From NCBI GenBank assembly GCA_964448045.1, contig CAYUVF010000021.1, positions 1 through 60,908 of the forward strand: a DNA stretch of 60,908 nt. The letters are read 5' to 3'. The number at the start of each line of letters is the position of its first letter. The first letter of the stretch is position 1. The DNA comes from CAYUVF01 sp964448045 (GTDB taxonomy: Bacteria > Bacteroidota > Rhodothermia > Rhodothermales > Salinibacteraceae). The translations under genes were made by a program, and so were the position numbers. The notes below the pieces were generated by a model. The model was not told where the DNA came from, ran no database searches, and was given only the letters and a program-made list of their open reading frames with translations. Below, one piece after another: positions 41,301-48,861 of this stretch.

Positions 41301-41904
41301 GGTCGACCGATTCGGTATCCCCGGCGTTGTGAATGGCCGTGAAGGCAGGCGGCTCGCCCGCGTCGGTCGGATTGGTCTGCTCGTCAACCTGGGGGCTTGT
41401 CGGCGCCTCCGGCGCGGAGGACTCGTAGCTGATCTCAACATAGAGCTGCGTGCACTTGTTGCTGTTGCCGCTAGAAGCGTCAAGTCCGGCCTCCCAGCTT
41501 GTCCCGTTGATTTCGGAGACCGACCAGTCGCCGCCCCCGGGTTTGGCGATCTGCTGCGAGTAGTCTGTCCAACTCGTGGCCGGATTCTGCGAGGTTCCCG
41601 ATTGCGTGTTGCCGCCGAAGCTCAGGTAAGGCGTAATGCCTCGCGTCAGAAAGCCGTCTTTGTCCGCCCGGAAATGAACCGTCACGGCGATATCGGTAGC
41701 GCCGTCCGGCACGGCCGGTGTCGTCGGGAAAGTGAAGCTGACGTATCGGCTTGAAGGGAAGGAACTCTCCGATCCTGTGAGGTAGGTGGTATCGTCATCG
41801 GCCGGATCGTCGTCGACGTACGTGTACAGGTCGGCCGAACCAGAGTTACGGGTCCATTCCTGGTCCGTCCCGTCGGCGTTCGGGAAGCGTGTTACCGACG
41901 GCAT
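35314..41904 (-). CDS. Giant 2196-residue fibre-like protein
   Basis: Start ATG41904 has GAGG ahead and overlaps the preceding gene slightly. Layout: N-terminal beta domain, FN3-like region about 150-280, BNR/sialidase-like propeller about 330-650 (e.g. YFPVIEADDDGYLHIAYG), DUF2341-like domain about 960-1040 (KDYYVHYGNWNASNTPLADP), a concanavalin-like stretch, then from about 1450 to 2135 a long series of 14-residue repeats (e.g. LETGRGLESRAEVP, IEYLRTNAVAQVAH), and a ~65-residue helical end. Such content suits a carbohydrate-binding fibre. It is encoded among head genes, not with the tail fibres. No export signal. Confidence 0.75.
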   Translation of the reverse strand: MPSVTRFPNADGTDQEWTRNSGSADLYTYVDDDPADDDTTYLTGSESSFPSSRYVSFTFPTTPAVPDGATDIAVTVHFRADKDGFLTRGITPYLSFGGNTQSGTSQNPATSWTDYSQQIAKPGGGDWSVSEINGTSWEAGLDASSGNSNKCTQLYVEISYESSAPEAPTSPQVDEQTNPTDAGEPPAFTAIHNAGDTESVDRAQVQVSENSDMSSPVWDSGYVTISSVSDGSRCEKISYAGSTYLSTGVKYYWRIRFKNSTDDVDGKWSDDGSANPGEFYVVDRQWATDADPFAFRRRLTFDTEHAEVPAGYLASFKMQTGTRRIIAGNGHFNESVQASGGSSITRHAGKTHIVYLGRYGAEYEPHPYDPDPPDEKESDSELGLWVVTINHLTGEVGQPYRITGTQTSYDTHYFPVIEADDDGYLHIAYGCHYNAVRLIVSTQPGVTGSLADDPEADNWTEMQTPTGANECTYPVFVNIPGEGRLYCFFRYGTFSAAYRYKFSYTGDNGDTWSPCYTFLHDTYYFDPSNEHYRWYNYGFKFDPKLKRLHLAWTHNHRVAGWPDVERGIWYGYCDYDDRDEDDALDVGFNVVRWADGTIAGKTDDGVAGYTPPTYVKAKAIMHQDDEHARIFVEDLVLTKDGVPLVFWEMKFDDGGSTLWADQTNLCCAKWSHDIGDPGVPGDFGHWEIKLISDQVNYRLAVRRSSFAGLTDRDGVVRLVMPVRGVTQWKFLPTGDVDDIGNVYPSTGSDNYACIDDGFTRVNHERYINITGDGSAMSFSHGTAAPPNVTAIRSVTVEMIARQLSPGYASGGQLYISDGTSDDYATAVTIDQYSLGKFTATWDNNPFESRAWQVSDLAGLEFGFRCNSANSSQVIRVLCECTYTKEAHPEYFSAELYEISSADDGDTWTARELSRNTGLGLPIMNSKHDLSGDVFEAIYCCGNDVFYLTDEPYGLILPGATDLRVFYGPDEIDRVIDYANLIESTIYFQIQDAISKGASVGAKDYYVHYGNWNASNTPLADPHEVFVNFFNFEEYDVGEDIDGVDGWAVGTDAGTATIYGAPPDHNNKVYGGQRSLMAVHGANDFYIEKTLGSGLTDIYVEGSLWMETGSSVDGYIGVKDSVGNMFAVGINGAADKAMYWDGSAWQTHATKRAHERAYHRVGLRVTASGCTGYMDGVVICDEISGISTVDKICLGAENKTFFDFIWVTNRLFKRQDATISSGFTDDTIERNSSSDSDYQATYDGRHDLGSAYLNVWKIELTLSAIDAGATDSNAHWLKIWVCNEDAYDPGDGDANIDVQIGGGNESLPGQKTCIWAGPSSTETKTFIIDATRDPADDVVNNTDNATDYYAMPSICRKSIKIDCWTTGGSAPVITIDEIKVYYDDRDAEVIVGDLEAKGFYVDAVLQGAGDYQFLAEAMVDDSFLRSHHQAVIGATKMIKGEASMPAANLTTTVENAKVHVSTGQTMTMAVRANLENLLASSGVGSFPIGYSGITAAVVNLVLTNEKTTNAQVTASVESGKGHLLPVITPLEYGLALDANGQLAADWKGGFTNALVVQVESMLEVVSADLVPFSTLRGTDSTGLALVNWLHSEETTGKVLLAHVGALQQDGSVNFESLAYVSVRKIAQADIGKNIDWSGKANCDWASSLAQRMIFPICFVGLREMETTVQIDNTKAIDFTDRTNIDVGTGVVGHNIVNLESLFTLLTTPIIPVEWTGGVLVRVDKAALVEWRTGRQAASLANIETRRGVDAGTQAANIESGKGVDDQKAAPIEHKAGKSFDSTLVPLSWRGGVTLGNVVQLETGRGLESRAEVPLHFLGAFTLETQAAIEYLRTNAVAQVAHLEAVKRIGTATQALFEYGERRLAGQEAPVATLKALEAIRTLPVEWQGGLMVTAQAAFPIEWVLKMESTGQVQFESVKPMSAAVIAGIESGRSTAATSQTLLTTDALAAMIAQVSIDSAHKIADVKQLGIDTTRITDAAVRAEIEQTVTRTMQDQIITEWRAWSGVVIEGAIPVSWRATIAAEMQAPVASRKSIEVVGNQVLLDWGVRRSASHRTEFEYGEEIRAIANALAVWCGTVDAKAQVGVQWVSQKEHTLAVELDYGRGVVTRSEIPFEILDGMIAEGNLSLDWIGYNVTLLLAINAQVRIPGLLGVSISIPDVKSYLIRLASAKDMSLRKAEAQSAGLRLVQAINAKLFGE
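35500..37320 (-). repeat. Tandem 14-residue (42-bp) repeats in the giant protein
   Basis: Roughly 40 units of about 14 residues (occasionally 13, 15 or 16). Each begins with a hydrophobic residue plus E or D and an aromatic or Ser/Thr, followed by a basic/Gly turn and a small aliphatic stretch; examples are IEWVLKMESTGQVQ and LDYGRGVVTRSEIP. DNA copies are well diverged, so this is an old, selected repeat. One strand and one turn per unit would fit a new beta-solenoid or stacked-strand fibre. Confidence 0.75.
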
Positions 41905-42245
41905 TCGACTAACATCCTCACCCGCCCCGATTGAGCGTCCACCGCGTTGACGACCAGGCAGCCCTCGATCTCCCAGCCGACAAAGAACTCCATCGCCGAC
42001 TCGGACCACGCCCCGCCGGCCGCTATCCCGCCATGCCGCCGCCTGAAGTAGACGGGCATGGCCTTGGGCGGAATGGTGACCGAGACCGCAGGGATACCCG
42101 CTCGCTTAGGGATTAGTCGCAGCGTCAGGATGCGCCCGTGTCGAGCCACAAGTTCCCGCATGGTGACGTCGCACGTCTCCTGCGGTATTCCCCGCCCGTC
42201 GACCGTCAGGGCCTCCCATGTTGCTATGTCCTGCCACATTGCCAC
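41892..42245 (-). CDS. Hypothetical protein in the head-gene insert
   Basis: A 117-residue protein, beta-like with two Arg-rich stretches (RILTLRLIPKRAG, YFRRRHGG) and an ending FFVGWEIEGCLVVNAVDAQS. No recognised family. GTG42245 or ATG42239 may be the start, just after the preceding stop. It overlaps the giant's start by 13 bases, so the two are likely translated together and may be partners. Confidence 0.55.
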   Translation of the reverse strand: MAMWQDIATWEALTVDGRGIPQETCDVTMRELVARHGRILTLRLIPKRAGIPAVSVTIPPKAMPVYFRRRHGGIAAGGAWSESAMEFFVGWEIEGCLVVNAVDAQSGRVRMLVECRR

Positions 42246-42248
42246 GTA

Positions 42249-42794
42249 TTAGCCCTCATCGAAGGAAAAATTTAGCGGGACACTGATCATGTTGCCCCGG
42301 TTGGCCTGGTCCAGCACCTTGAGCTGCAGGACCAGGTAGTCCGATTTCTCGCCGGTGGCGTCGATAATATCGTCGCCGGGTGCGACCCCGATAGCCAGGT
42401 ACTCGCCTGCTCCGGTGCCGTAGTAGTTAGCGGCTTGATCGGTGATGGCCACAGTAGAGGCCGCAGCGGTCGGCGTAGCCCCCGTCGCCGTGGTTCCGGC
42501 CATGATGAAGACTCGGTTGCCCGGCGATTGATCGGCGTCCGGTTGTTCGGCCGGTCCGTAGAACTTGAAGTTTTCGCAGAAGTTGTTAGGCGCTGCGGTG
42601 CATTCCAGCCGCAGCCAGCACTCGAAGGAGTAGCCAGGGGAGGACCCGGCATCGCCCGGCACCGCCACCGGAGCGTTGGCCGCCGGTGTGGTGGCGTCGT
42701 CAACCGAGAGGAACTTCGGGTTCTTCGAGCAGTCCGTCTCGGTAGCCGCGCTGGTTCCTGTGCACTTGAGAAGCTTGAACGCTGCTGTTGCCAT
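42249..42794 (-). CDS. Probable virion protein next to portal
   Basis: A 181-residue Ala/Thr/Gly/Pro-rich beta protein (PVAVPGDAGSSPGYSFECWL, KSDYLVLQLKVLDQANRGNM) with a C-terminal PLNFSFDEG. Composition is like phage head decoration or fibre base proteins. Start overlaps the portal stop (TAATG) and GGAGGCGG lies ahead. No family recognised. Confidence 0.55.
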   Translation of the reverse strand: MATAAFKLLKCTGTSAATETDCSKNPKFLSVDDATTPAANAPVAVPGDAGSSPGYSFECWLRLECTAAPNNFCENFKFYGPAEQPDADQSPGNRVFIMAGTTATGATPTAAASTVAITDQAANYYGTGAGEYLAIGVAPGDDIIDATGEKSDYLVLQLKVLDQANRGNMISVPLNFSFDEG

Positions 42795-44401
42795 TACGCC
42801 ACCGCCTCCTGATCGAGGTGGGCCTGGAGGCCCTTACGGATGTTCAGAAGGACCCCAATCGCCTTCTCCGCCGGCTCCTCGTTGTCCCGATTGTCGTTGA
42901 TGCTGCCATCGTCGTCCAGCGGCGGGCTTGTCGCTTCGCCCGTCATATCGGCCCGGCCCAGCAGGCCCAGAAGCGTATTGGCCAGCTCGTCCGGGAGCTC
43001 CTCCATCGGCGACCCGCGCATCTCCGAGATCATGTCTAGTACGACCTTGACCGGGACCGCCTCCTTGACGCCACCTATCGCCTTCAGCATATCGCCATAG
43101 TCTGTGGTGGCGCCGCCCAGCGTGTAGAACCGCCAGTGTCGGATGCCCATCGCGGCCAGGATCGTCGCATTCATGCGGTAGTCGAAGGCCCGCCTGATCG
43201 GCTCAAAGACCTGTTGCTCGCCTATGCGCCGGGCCTCCATCGACGTGGCCCGGTTGTAGTCGTCCGACTTGCCCAGGTAGATCGGCGGCATTTTGAACGA
43301 TGCGACCAGCGAGTGATCATTGGCGTCCTGGTACTTCAGGAACTGCGCGTCGCTCGGGATGAACTGCGTAAGGGGCTTGATGTCGATGCGGCAGGCGGCC
43401 ACTTTCTCGCCCTCGATCTCGCCAACATCAGCCGGGATTGCCTCGAGCACCAGGCCCTTGTGGAAGTTCTCCAGCCCCTTCAACTCGAACTTGAACATAT
43501 CTTCGAGCTTCTTGATCGTCTCTTCAGTCAGGCTGCCCCCGGACACGGTGATCACGATGGGCGGGATCGACTTGTTCTCGAAGAAGTAGTAGTTGACCGA
43601 AGCCGCCTGGTAATTGCCGAGGACGCCCATCAGGTTAGCGTACCAGCGAGGAACGCCATAATCCGACCAGCCGCAACCGAGCGAGAAGTGTATGACCGAG
43701 TTGGCAGGCTTGGGTGCTGATCCGACCGGGTCCCCGCTGGCCGGGTCGATTATGCGCGGGTCCCAGAACTCCTTGAACCACGACTTCTTGCCGTTCGGCA
43801 GGTGCTGGACGTAACGTCGGAACTTAACACGACGCGGTCTCATCTCTATGTTCCCCTCGCGATCGCGGACCGGTTGCATTACATCCGTGTAGTCTTCATC
43901 TCGCGAGGTCAGTCGCGTAGTTGAGGAAGGCAGACGGTGCAGTTCGATAATGTCGCCGGCTCCTCCCCGAACAACTTCCATGTACGCATTGCCGGTGCAC
44001 TCCAGGTCGTTCCATAGTGCCGTCTGAAGTGCGGTCAGGTCCTGGTTGATGTTGATCGAGTCGAACAGCCAGTAGAGCCGTTTGCGTTCATTTTCGGCCT
44101 CGGTACTCGGCTCTGCCTGGTTGGCGTCCTCTCCGAGTTGCTCGAGGTCCCAGCCGAACCCGAAGACATTTGTCACGAGCACGTTGATGCACTGGCCGAG
44201 CGCTGGCGATATCGAGGGGAGCTTCGCCAGTACGCTTGGGTTGAACGGCGGTTCGAGGATCCTCTGCCCCTTGCCGTAGCTCTCCTGGAAGGGGTCCTCC
44301 ACCTGCGAGGTCGCTACTTGCGAGGCCTTGCCGAGGAAGGTACGTGCGACGACCTCCGGCCGGATGATTGTCGTGGTCTTCTTGTCGTTGCTATCAGGCA
44401 T
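42794..44401 (-). CDS. Portal protein (PBSX/SPP1-type)
   Basis: A 535-residue protein: FNPSVLAKLPSISPALGQCI near the N-terminus, LECTGNAYMEVVRGGAGDII and HRLPSSTTRLTSRDEDYTDV, then a conserved DHSLVASFKMPPIYLGKSDD and RRIGEQQVFEPIRRAF region near the C-terminus, and an acidic tail. The dodecameric portal is the DNA gate of the head. It follows TerL and overlaps it by 8 bases. AGGAGAG precedes the ATG. Confidence 0.9.
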   Translation of the reverse strand: MPDSNDKKTTTIIRPEVVARTFLGKASQVATSQVEDPFQESYGKGQRILEPPFNPSVLAKLPSISPALGQCINVLVTNVFGFGWDLEQLGEDANQAEPSTEAENERKRLYWLFDSININQDLTALQTALWNDLECTGNAYMEVVRGGAGDIIELHRLPSSTTRLTSRDEDYTDVMQPVRDREGNIEMRPRRVKFRRYVQHLPNGKKSWFKEFWDPRIIDPASGDPVGSAPKPANSVIHFSLGCGWSDYGVPRWYANLMGVLGNYQAASVNYYFFENKSIPPIVITVSGGSLTEETIKKLEDMFKFELKGLENFHKGLVLEAIPADVGEIEGEKVAACRIDIKPLTQFIPSDAQFLKYQDANDHSLVASFKMPPIYLGKSDDYNRATSMEARRIGEQQVFEPIRRAFDYRMNATILAAMGIRHWRFYTLGGATTDYGDMLKAIGGVKEAVPVKVVLDMISEMRGSPMEELPDELANTLLGLLGRADMTGEATSPPLDDDGSINDNRDNEEPAEKAIGVLLNIRKGLQAHLDQEAVA

Positions 44402-45986
44402 ATTCTCTCCTCTGCCGTGAGCGTCGTTGTCGGGCCTGCCCCTTCAGGTAGCGCAGGATCAGATACTCGGTAATCCAGAGCGCCATGACCTGGTCGTCGT
44501 GCGGGTCGGTGCCGAAAGCGTGTAGTTCCCCGACGAGCTTGTCCGTTATGGCCTTGTCTCGCTCGGTGCGATAGGGCAGGATGATCTTTCTGTTCTCGAA
44601 TAGCGGCGACAGGTGCGGCACCCCTTCGTATGGATCATGCTTATTCTTGCCGGTGTTGTGCCGCGTGATCTTCATACCCGTCCCTTCGATCAGGTTGTGG
44701 GCATGGATAGAGCCGAAGGAGTTGGCCTCGATGGCGCAGCGGAACGGACGCACCCGCTCGTAGAAGGTGGCGATGCGCTTCTCTATCTGGTTCGGGGTCA
44801 GGCCGCGACCACGATCAAGGGCCAGCAAACGGCGCTCCCGCGTGGGCGTCAGGCCAATAGCCATCTGGACCATGTAATCCGAGTCGGTCTTCTGCGCCTG
44901 CTTCTCGTCGGTGACAAGGGAGGGGTCTACCCCGTGGGCAATGACCTCAAACTCGCTGCGGACCTCCGGCGGGATATCGTCGAAGTGATAGCTGATAGAT
45001 TCGTCATAGCAGGGCTTGAGGTAGGCCATCGGGAACAGGGCCGTCTCGTCGTCGACGATGATGTTCTGCATCTCCCGGTTGAAGAGAGGCGTACCCATCT
45101 CTACGCGTTCGAGTAGCAACTCCGCCATCGGCTTGTGCTCGGGCCAGAGACACTCGCCTTCGTCCCCGTCTTTGAACTTGACGATCTTCCACTGTTCGGT
45201 GCCGTCCTCGCGGTATTGCGGATGCTCGAGGGTGACGATCTCGTGCTCGGGTTCGCGCAGGATGGCGCGGTTGATAGTGGCCGTCCACATCGGGTTGTCC
45301 AGCATCCAGCCGTAGATATCGCCGAAGTGTTTCCGGGTGCCGATGGCCCAGACCGTACCGCCTGGTTCAAGCAGCGGCAGGATCGTTCCGATTACCTCGT
45401 TCCTGGTCTTCTCCATGAGCTGAGTAGTATTCACCGAGTCGGGATCGATGATATCGTCGAAGATGATGCGGGTGAAGCGGCCGCCGGTAATCGAGCTGGT
45501 CATGCCTATGACCTGGACGGTCGGGTCCTTCAGGTTCCTGGACCGCACGACCTGAAAGCGCCTTTGCTGCCAGACTCTGGATTTCTTGGGATCGTAGAAC
45601 TTCCCGAAGTCGCGAATCAGCCGCTCGTTGTATTGCAGCTCGTCGCGGATGGTCATGGCGTGCTTGTCCGCGTTGTCAGCCGCCACCGCAACGATCAGTA
45701 TTCGCTCGTTGCGATCACGACAGATCAGCCACAGCGGGATGATCTTGGAGAGCAACTCCGACTTGCCGTGGCCACGCGGAGCCAGTAGCAGGTGGCGCCG
45801 GGAGAGCAGGAGAAAGCGAACCCAGATTTCCTGGTGTATCGCCAGCCTGATCCCGAAGTAGTACCAGGCGAAGAACAGGATCGAGTGCTTGCCCAGTTGC
45901 TGCCGGGCAAAGCTGACAACCAGGCAAACCGAGATGACCGCCCACACGTGCAGCTCGTGCGCTTTCGCCTTAACCCGGGAAACCAC
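44394..45986 (-). CDS. terL: Large terminase subunit
   Basis: A 530-residue packaging ATPase-nuclease. Walker A LLLAPRGHGKS ends at 76; Walker B RIIFDDIID has its Asp pair near 177-178; a coupling SVNTTQLMEKTRNE follows. The RNase H-like nuclease domain contributes HGVDPS, DSDYMVQMA, CAIEANSFG and HDDQVMALWITE. Together with TerS it packages by headful or site-specific cutting; the permuted, circular assembly is compatible with headful. GTG start inside the end of TerS. Confidence 0.95.
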   Translation of the reverse strand: MVSRVKAKAHELHVWAVISVCLVVSFARQQLGKHSILFFAWYYFGIRLAIHQEIWVRFLLLSRRHLLLAPRGHGKSELLSKIIPLWLICRDRNERILIVAVAADNADKHAMTIRDELQYNERLIRDFGKFYDPKKSRVWQQRRFQVVRSRNLKDPTVQVIGMTSSITGGRFTRIIFDDIIDPDSVNTTQLMEKTRNEVIGTILPLLEPGGTVWAIGTRKHFGDIYGWMLDNPMWTATINRAILREPEHEIVTLEHPQYREDGTEQWKIVKFKDGDEGECLWPEHKPMAELLLERVEMGTPLFNREMQNIIVDDETALFPMAYLKPCYDESISYHFDDIPPEVRSEFEVIAHGVDPSLVTDEKQAQKTDSDYMVQMAIGLTPTRERRLLALDRGRGLTPNQIEKRIATFYERVRPFRCAIEANSFGSIHAHNLIEGTGMKITRHNTGKNKHDPYEGVPHLSPLFENRKIILPYRTERDKAITDKLVGELHAFGTDPHDDQVMALWITEYLILRYLKGQARQRRSRQRREYA

Positions 45987-46569
45987 TCTCGATCATCCTT
46001 TCCGGGTCGTCCCCTTCCATCTTGCGCACGATGTAGTCGCCGAGAGCCTTGAGACCCTTCGCGCCGAGGGCGTCGCAGACCTCGACGGCCTTGTCGATGA
46101 CGGTGCGGGAAAGCTTTGTCCGCTCCTCGTCCTCATCGAGGCCGAGGCGTTCGCGGAGGTCGTTTTCGAAGCTGATGGCTGCGATGGCGTCGCGAATGGT
46201 GGGCTGCACGGCGAGGATAGGCTTGCCGTCAGGCCCTTTGGTGAACAACCCCTTCATGGCGGCGCGGGACATCGCGCGCGCCATCTTCAGCATTTCGCCC
46301 GGAGCATCGGCGGCGGTGGTCTCGGTCTTCGCCTCGATCTTGGGCTTGACCTTTTCGGCGTAGCGGGTTTTCCAGTTGGCCTTCTTGGCGAGAGTGCTAA
46401 TGGTGTTCCGATGCCAGCCGAAGGCGTCGGCGACCTTGCCCAACTCCCGGGTTTCGCACCAGTAGACGAACATGGCCTCGGCTTCGGAGTCGGATATCTG
46501 GCGGGCCTTGGGCTTCTTCTTTGGCCCGACCTTCCTGGCGGCCGCCTTGCGCTTAGCCTTCCTGGTCAT
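45970..46569 (-). CDS. terS: Small terminase subunit-like protein
   Basis: A 199-residue protein with a Lys/Arg-rich N-terminus, then a helix-turn-helix (FVYWCETRELGKVADAFGWH, RNTISTLAKKANWKTRYAEK) and a helical rest. Size, position immediately upstream of TerL, and HTH pattern fit a TerS that recognises phage DNA. Start overlaps the methylase stop. Confidence 0.8.
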   Translation of the reverse strand: MTRKAKRKAAARKVGPKKKPKARQISDSEAEAMFVYWCETRELGKVADAFGWHRNTISTLAKKANWKTRYAEKVKPKIEAKTETTAADAPGEMLKMARAMSRAAMKGLFTKGPDGKPILAVQPTIRDAIAAISFENDLRERLGLDEDEERTKLSRTVIDKAVEVCDALGAKGLKALGDYIVRKMEGDDPERMIESGFPG

Positions 46570-47831
46570 GCGCCTTTCGCCCTCTTCGCCTTCTTACCTG
46601 TGTAGTCTTCCCAGCGCTTGACTGCGACGTTGACATACTTCGGTTCAATTTCCATGCCGTAGCATTTCCGCCCTAGCTGCTCGCAGGCGATCATGGTCGT
46701 GCCCGACCCCAGGAAGGGGTCGTAAACCCAGTCCCCTTGCAACGTATGATTCCTGATGGCCTGTGCCCATAACTCGATGGGCTTCATGGTAGGATGTTCG
46801 CGAGACGCCTTGGGCCTCGCGTATGACCAGACGCTCGTTCGTGTCCTGTCCGTGTTTTTGAGTCGCTCCCCTGGCATCCAGCCAAACAAAATCGGCTCAT
46901 GCTGATAATGGTACTCGGAGTGTCCAAGCACCATAGAGTCCTTAACCCATACCATAATTTGGCGCAACACGCCACGCCTCTCCCAGTCAGACGCAAAGAC
47001 GACATGCAACGGTCCCGCCGGGACCGTTGCAAACCAATAGGCTCCGGGCTTACATGCGCTCTCTGCCGAGTCGAACCACTTAGTTACCACCTCCGTTAAC
47101 TGCTGCTTGGACAGATCATCACCTTTGATCGTCAAGGCATCCTTGGTCTTGCCCACATAGGCCACTCCATAGGGCGGGTCAGTCAGCAGCATCGCGGCCC
47201 CTATATCTACCTTCTCCGTAGTGCAATCCCCGCACAGTAGCCGATGGTCGCCGCAGACCCAGACATCACCCGGCTTAGTGATCGGCTTCTCTGGCACATC
47301 CGGCACGGCCTCGGGATCGCCTACCGCCTCGCTATCGCCTTCGAGGCCCCGATATATCTCATCCAGCTCAGGCGCGCTGAAGCCCAGCACCTCGGTCGGG
47401 AAGTCGTCGGCCTCCAGTTCCTTAATCAGGGTGCCGAGGCCAGGATAGTCCCACTCAGCAATGCCGGCCGTCTGGTTGTCCGCGATGTTGTAGGCGACGA
47501 ACGTCGCCTCGTCCTTGAACCGGCAGATCAGGACCGGGAAGTACTGCAGGCCCAGGTCCAACGCCGCTTTGTATCGGGTATGCCCGCAGCATATGCGGGC
47601 GTTCTCGTCAGCTACAATCGGGGCGACCGGCCCCATTTGCTGAAGGGATCGCTTGACCACCTCGATAACATCATCATTCACACGTGGGTTGCGTTCGTAG
47701 GGCCTCAGCTCTGTCAGCCTCAGTCCGGCATGGAACTTGACAGGCTCGACGGCATCGTCGTCCACAAGGCTCTGGACGTGCGCGTGCATTTGCTTGGGAG
47801 TCAGGGCTTTCGCGGTCGACTTGCGGGGCAT
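46566..47831 (-). CDS. ParB-N / DNA methyltransferase fusion
   Basis: A 421-residue protein. Residues 30-140 are a ParB/sulfiredoxin-like domain (LRPYERNPRVNDDVIEVVKR, MGPVAPIVADENARICCGHT with GHTRYKAA). Residues about 195-410 are an amino-methyltransferase: TDPPYGVAYVG (motif IV) and DPFLGSGTTMIACEQLGRK (motif I), i.e. motif order IV-I (beta class). Common in phages just before terminase genes. It probably methylates phage or host DNA for anti-restriction or packaging control. AAGGAGG precedes ATG47831. Confidence 0.88.
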   Translation of the reverse strand: MPRKSTAKALTPKQMHAHVQSLVDDDAVEPVKFHAGLRLTELRPYERNPRVNDDVIEVVKRSLQQMGPVAPIVADENARICCGHTRYKAALDLGLQYFPVLICRFKDEATFVAYNIADNQTAGIAEWDYPGLGTLIKELEADDFPTEVLGFSAPELDEIYRGLEGDSEAVGDPEAVPDVPEKPITKPGDVWVCGDHRLLCGDCTTEKVDIGAAMLLTDPPYGVAYVGKTKDALTIKGDDLSKQQLTEVVTKWFDSAESACKPGAYWFATVPAGPLHVVFASDWERRGVLRQIMVWVKDSMVLGHSEYHYQHEPILFGWMPGERLKNTDRTRTSVWSYARPKASREHPTMKPIELWAQAIRNHTLQGDWVYDPFLGSGTTMIACEQLGRKCYGMEIEPKYVNVAVKRWEDYTGKKAKRAKGA

Positions 47832-48160
47832 AAGGCAGTCCTCCTTATTTTGGCGATGGTGCACAGGCTGTCCATTGGTCGCTCACACCGGCTCGCCTCT
47901 ACCCCGCTTATAAGGTGGGGATGCTGATTCCACCTATCCTGTAATGTCAGGCGCGCATATTAGAGGACACCTGCGGGTTGGCTGGGGTCGGGGTTCCAAC
48001 TTCCGCTGGTTAGGGTCGCCTAATTTGATTTGGGGCTGGGCGTGGCTATGGTAAGGTGTTGGTAGAGATAAGGATTGGCAGGGTTGGCGCCGGTTCCACG
48101 GAAGCCGGATAAAGGTTCGTTAATCCCGGCTGGGGTCGGTAAAGGAATAGGTCGTTTCCT
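47832..48160. promoter_or_regulatory. 329-bp noncoding control region upstream of the late operon
   Basis: No convincing gene. It contains, from left, the shared motif (47923-47940) with TATAAG near the methylase side (47908-47914), a TATTAGAG match (47958-47965), a TTCCACGGAA palindrome (48094-48103) and several forms of TTAATCC(C)GG or its reverse (48104-48175), plus an AAAGGAA/TTCCTTT hairpin at 48141-48162 overlapping the regulator's end. It is the likely late promoter and operator region. Confidence 0.55.
47923..47940 (-). promoter_or_regulatory. Shared late motif, site A (upstream of the packaging operon)
   Basis: Plus-strand sequence GCTGATTCCACCTATCCT, matching 16 of 18 bases at 32789-32806. 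It lies 92 bases upstream of the methylase ATG. The two copies precede the two blocks expected to be late-transcribed. Confidence 0.55.
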
Positions 48161-48658
48161 TTAATCCGGGCGTTGTAGTCTGGCGCTGGCAATCTCGCGG
48201 GGGGTCAGCCACAGGAGTAGCTCGTGCTGTCCGAAGTCCGCAATCGCCATGGGGTTGGCGACGTGCACAGAGTCGGGCGACGTGCACAGACGGTATTCCC
48301 AAGCGTACTGGGCCACTCGTTGCTTCTCGATGACCGGCCAGCAACGCAGGTCGTAGCCGATGTCGCCACCATCCCGTAAGATGCTGCGCACCTCGCTCTT
48401 CATATCGTACAGCCGTCGACCGACCGTCTCGGGCTGGGGCAGGAGATACTCCGGCGGGAGCCAGCCCTCGCCGGCACGTCGGGCCAGGGCAAGCAGGGTG
48501 AAGACGGAGAACGACCGACCGCGCAGGGGCACGGGCAGGTCGTTGATACGGACGAGGAAGCGTTCGCGCGGGCGCCCCTGACGGGTTTCGGGGGTCTCGC
48601 CATTCTCCTCTACTCGCTCCCCGTCAATAACGATGGTCGGGTTGTTCTCTTTGGCCAC
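48161..48658 (-). CDS. Winged-helix regulator-like protein (possible late activator)
   Basis: A 165-residue protein with a disordered, acidic N-terminal ~35 residues. Residues 45-130 read like an OmpR-type winged helix: RSFSVFTLLALARRAGEGWL, PPEYLLPQPETVGRRLYDMK, then SEVRSILRDGGDIGYDLRC and EYRL. The gene borders the late control region and is the last early gene, a common place for the late activator. GTG start with AAGGA ahead. Function is an inference. Confidence 0.6.
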   Translation of the reverse strand: MAKENNPTIVIDGERVEENGETPETRQGRPRERFLVRINDLPVPLRGRSFSVFTLLALARRAGEGWLPPEYLLPQPETVGRRLYDMKSEVRSILRDGGDIGYDLRCWPVIEKQRVAQYAWEYRLCTSPDSVHVANPMAIADFGQHELLLWLTPREIASARLQRPD

Positions 48659-48691
48659 GTCAGCGTCCTTGCTTGAAGCGTCCAGATTCAG

Positions 48692-48829
48692 TCACAGTCC
48701 TATCGTTGTAGCCATGCGCTCCAGACCCGCCGTGATCTGGTTGTCGCCCAGGTCCTGCAGGCATTGCTCGTTCAGTATTACGGTCGTGGCCCTCAGCCGA
48801 TAGTGGCCTTGCCTGTCGTTCTCGTACAT
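48692..48829 (-). CDS. Small hypothetical protein, 45 residues
   Basis: A 46-codon frame giving MYENDRQGHYRLRATTVILN then EQCLQDLGDNQITAGLERMA and TTIGL. No strong Shine-Dalgarno is visible. It is the only open reading on this strand in the 200 bp between the neighbouring genes and has balanced codon use. Function unknown. Confidence 0.4.
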   Translation of the reverse strand: MYENDRQGHYRLRATTVILNEQCLQDLGDNQITAGLERMATTIGL

Positions 48830-48861
48830 CGGTAGGCTATACTAAGTCAGTCCTGGCCATT

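Noticed and set aside
39565..41754. Two plus-strand frames of 339 and 381 codons opposite the giant protein
   Set aside because: Antisense shadows with biased composition and no recognisable domain; the minus strand has clear domains.
48141..48162. AAAGGAA/TTCCTTT hairpin as an early-operon terminator
   Set aside because: Seven AT-rich pairs, overlapping the regulator stop and lacking a U-run; kept only as part of the control-region description.
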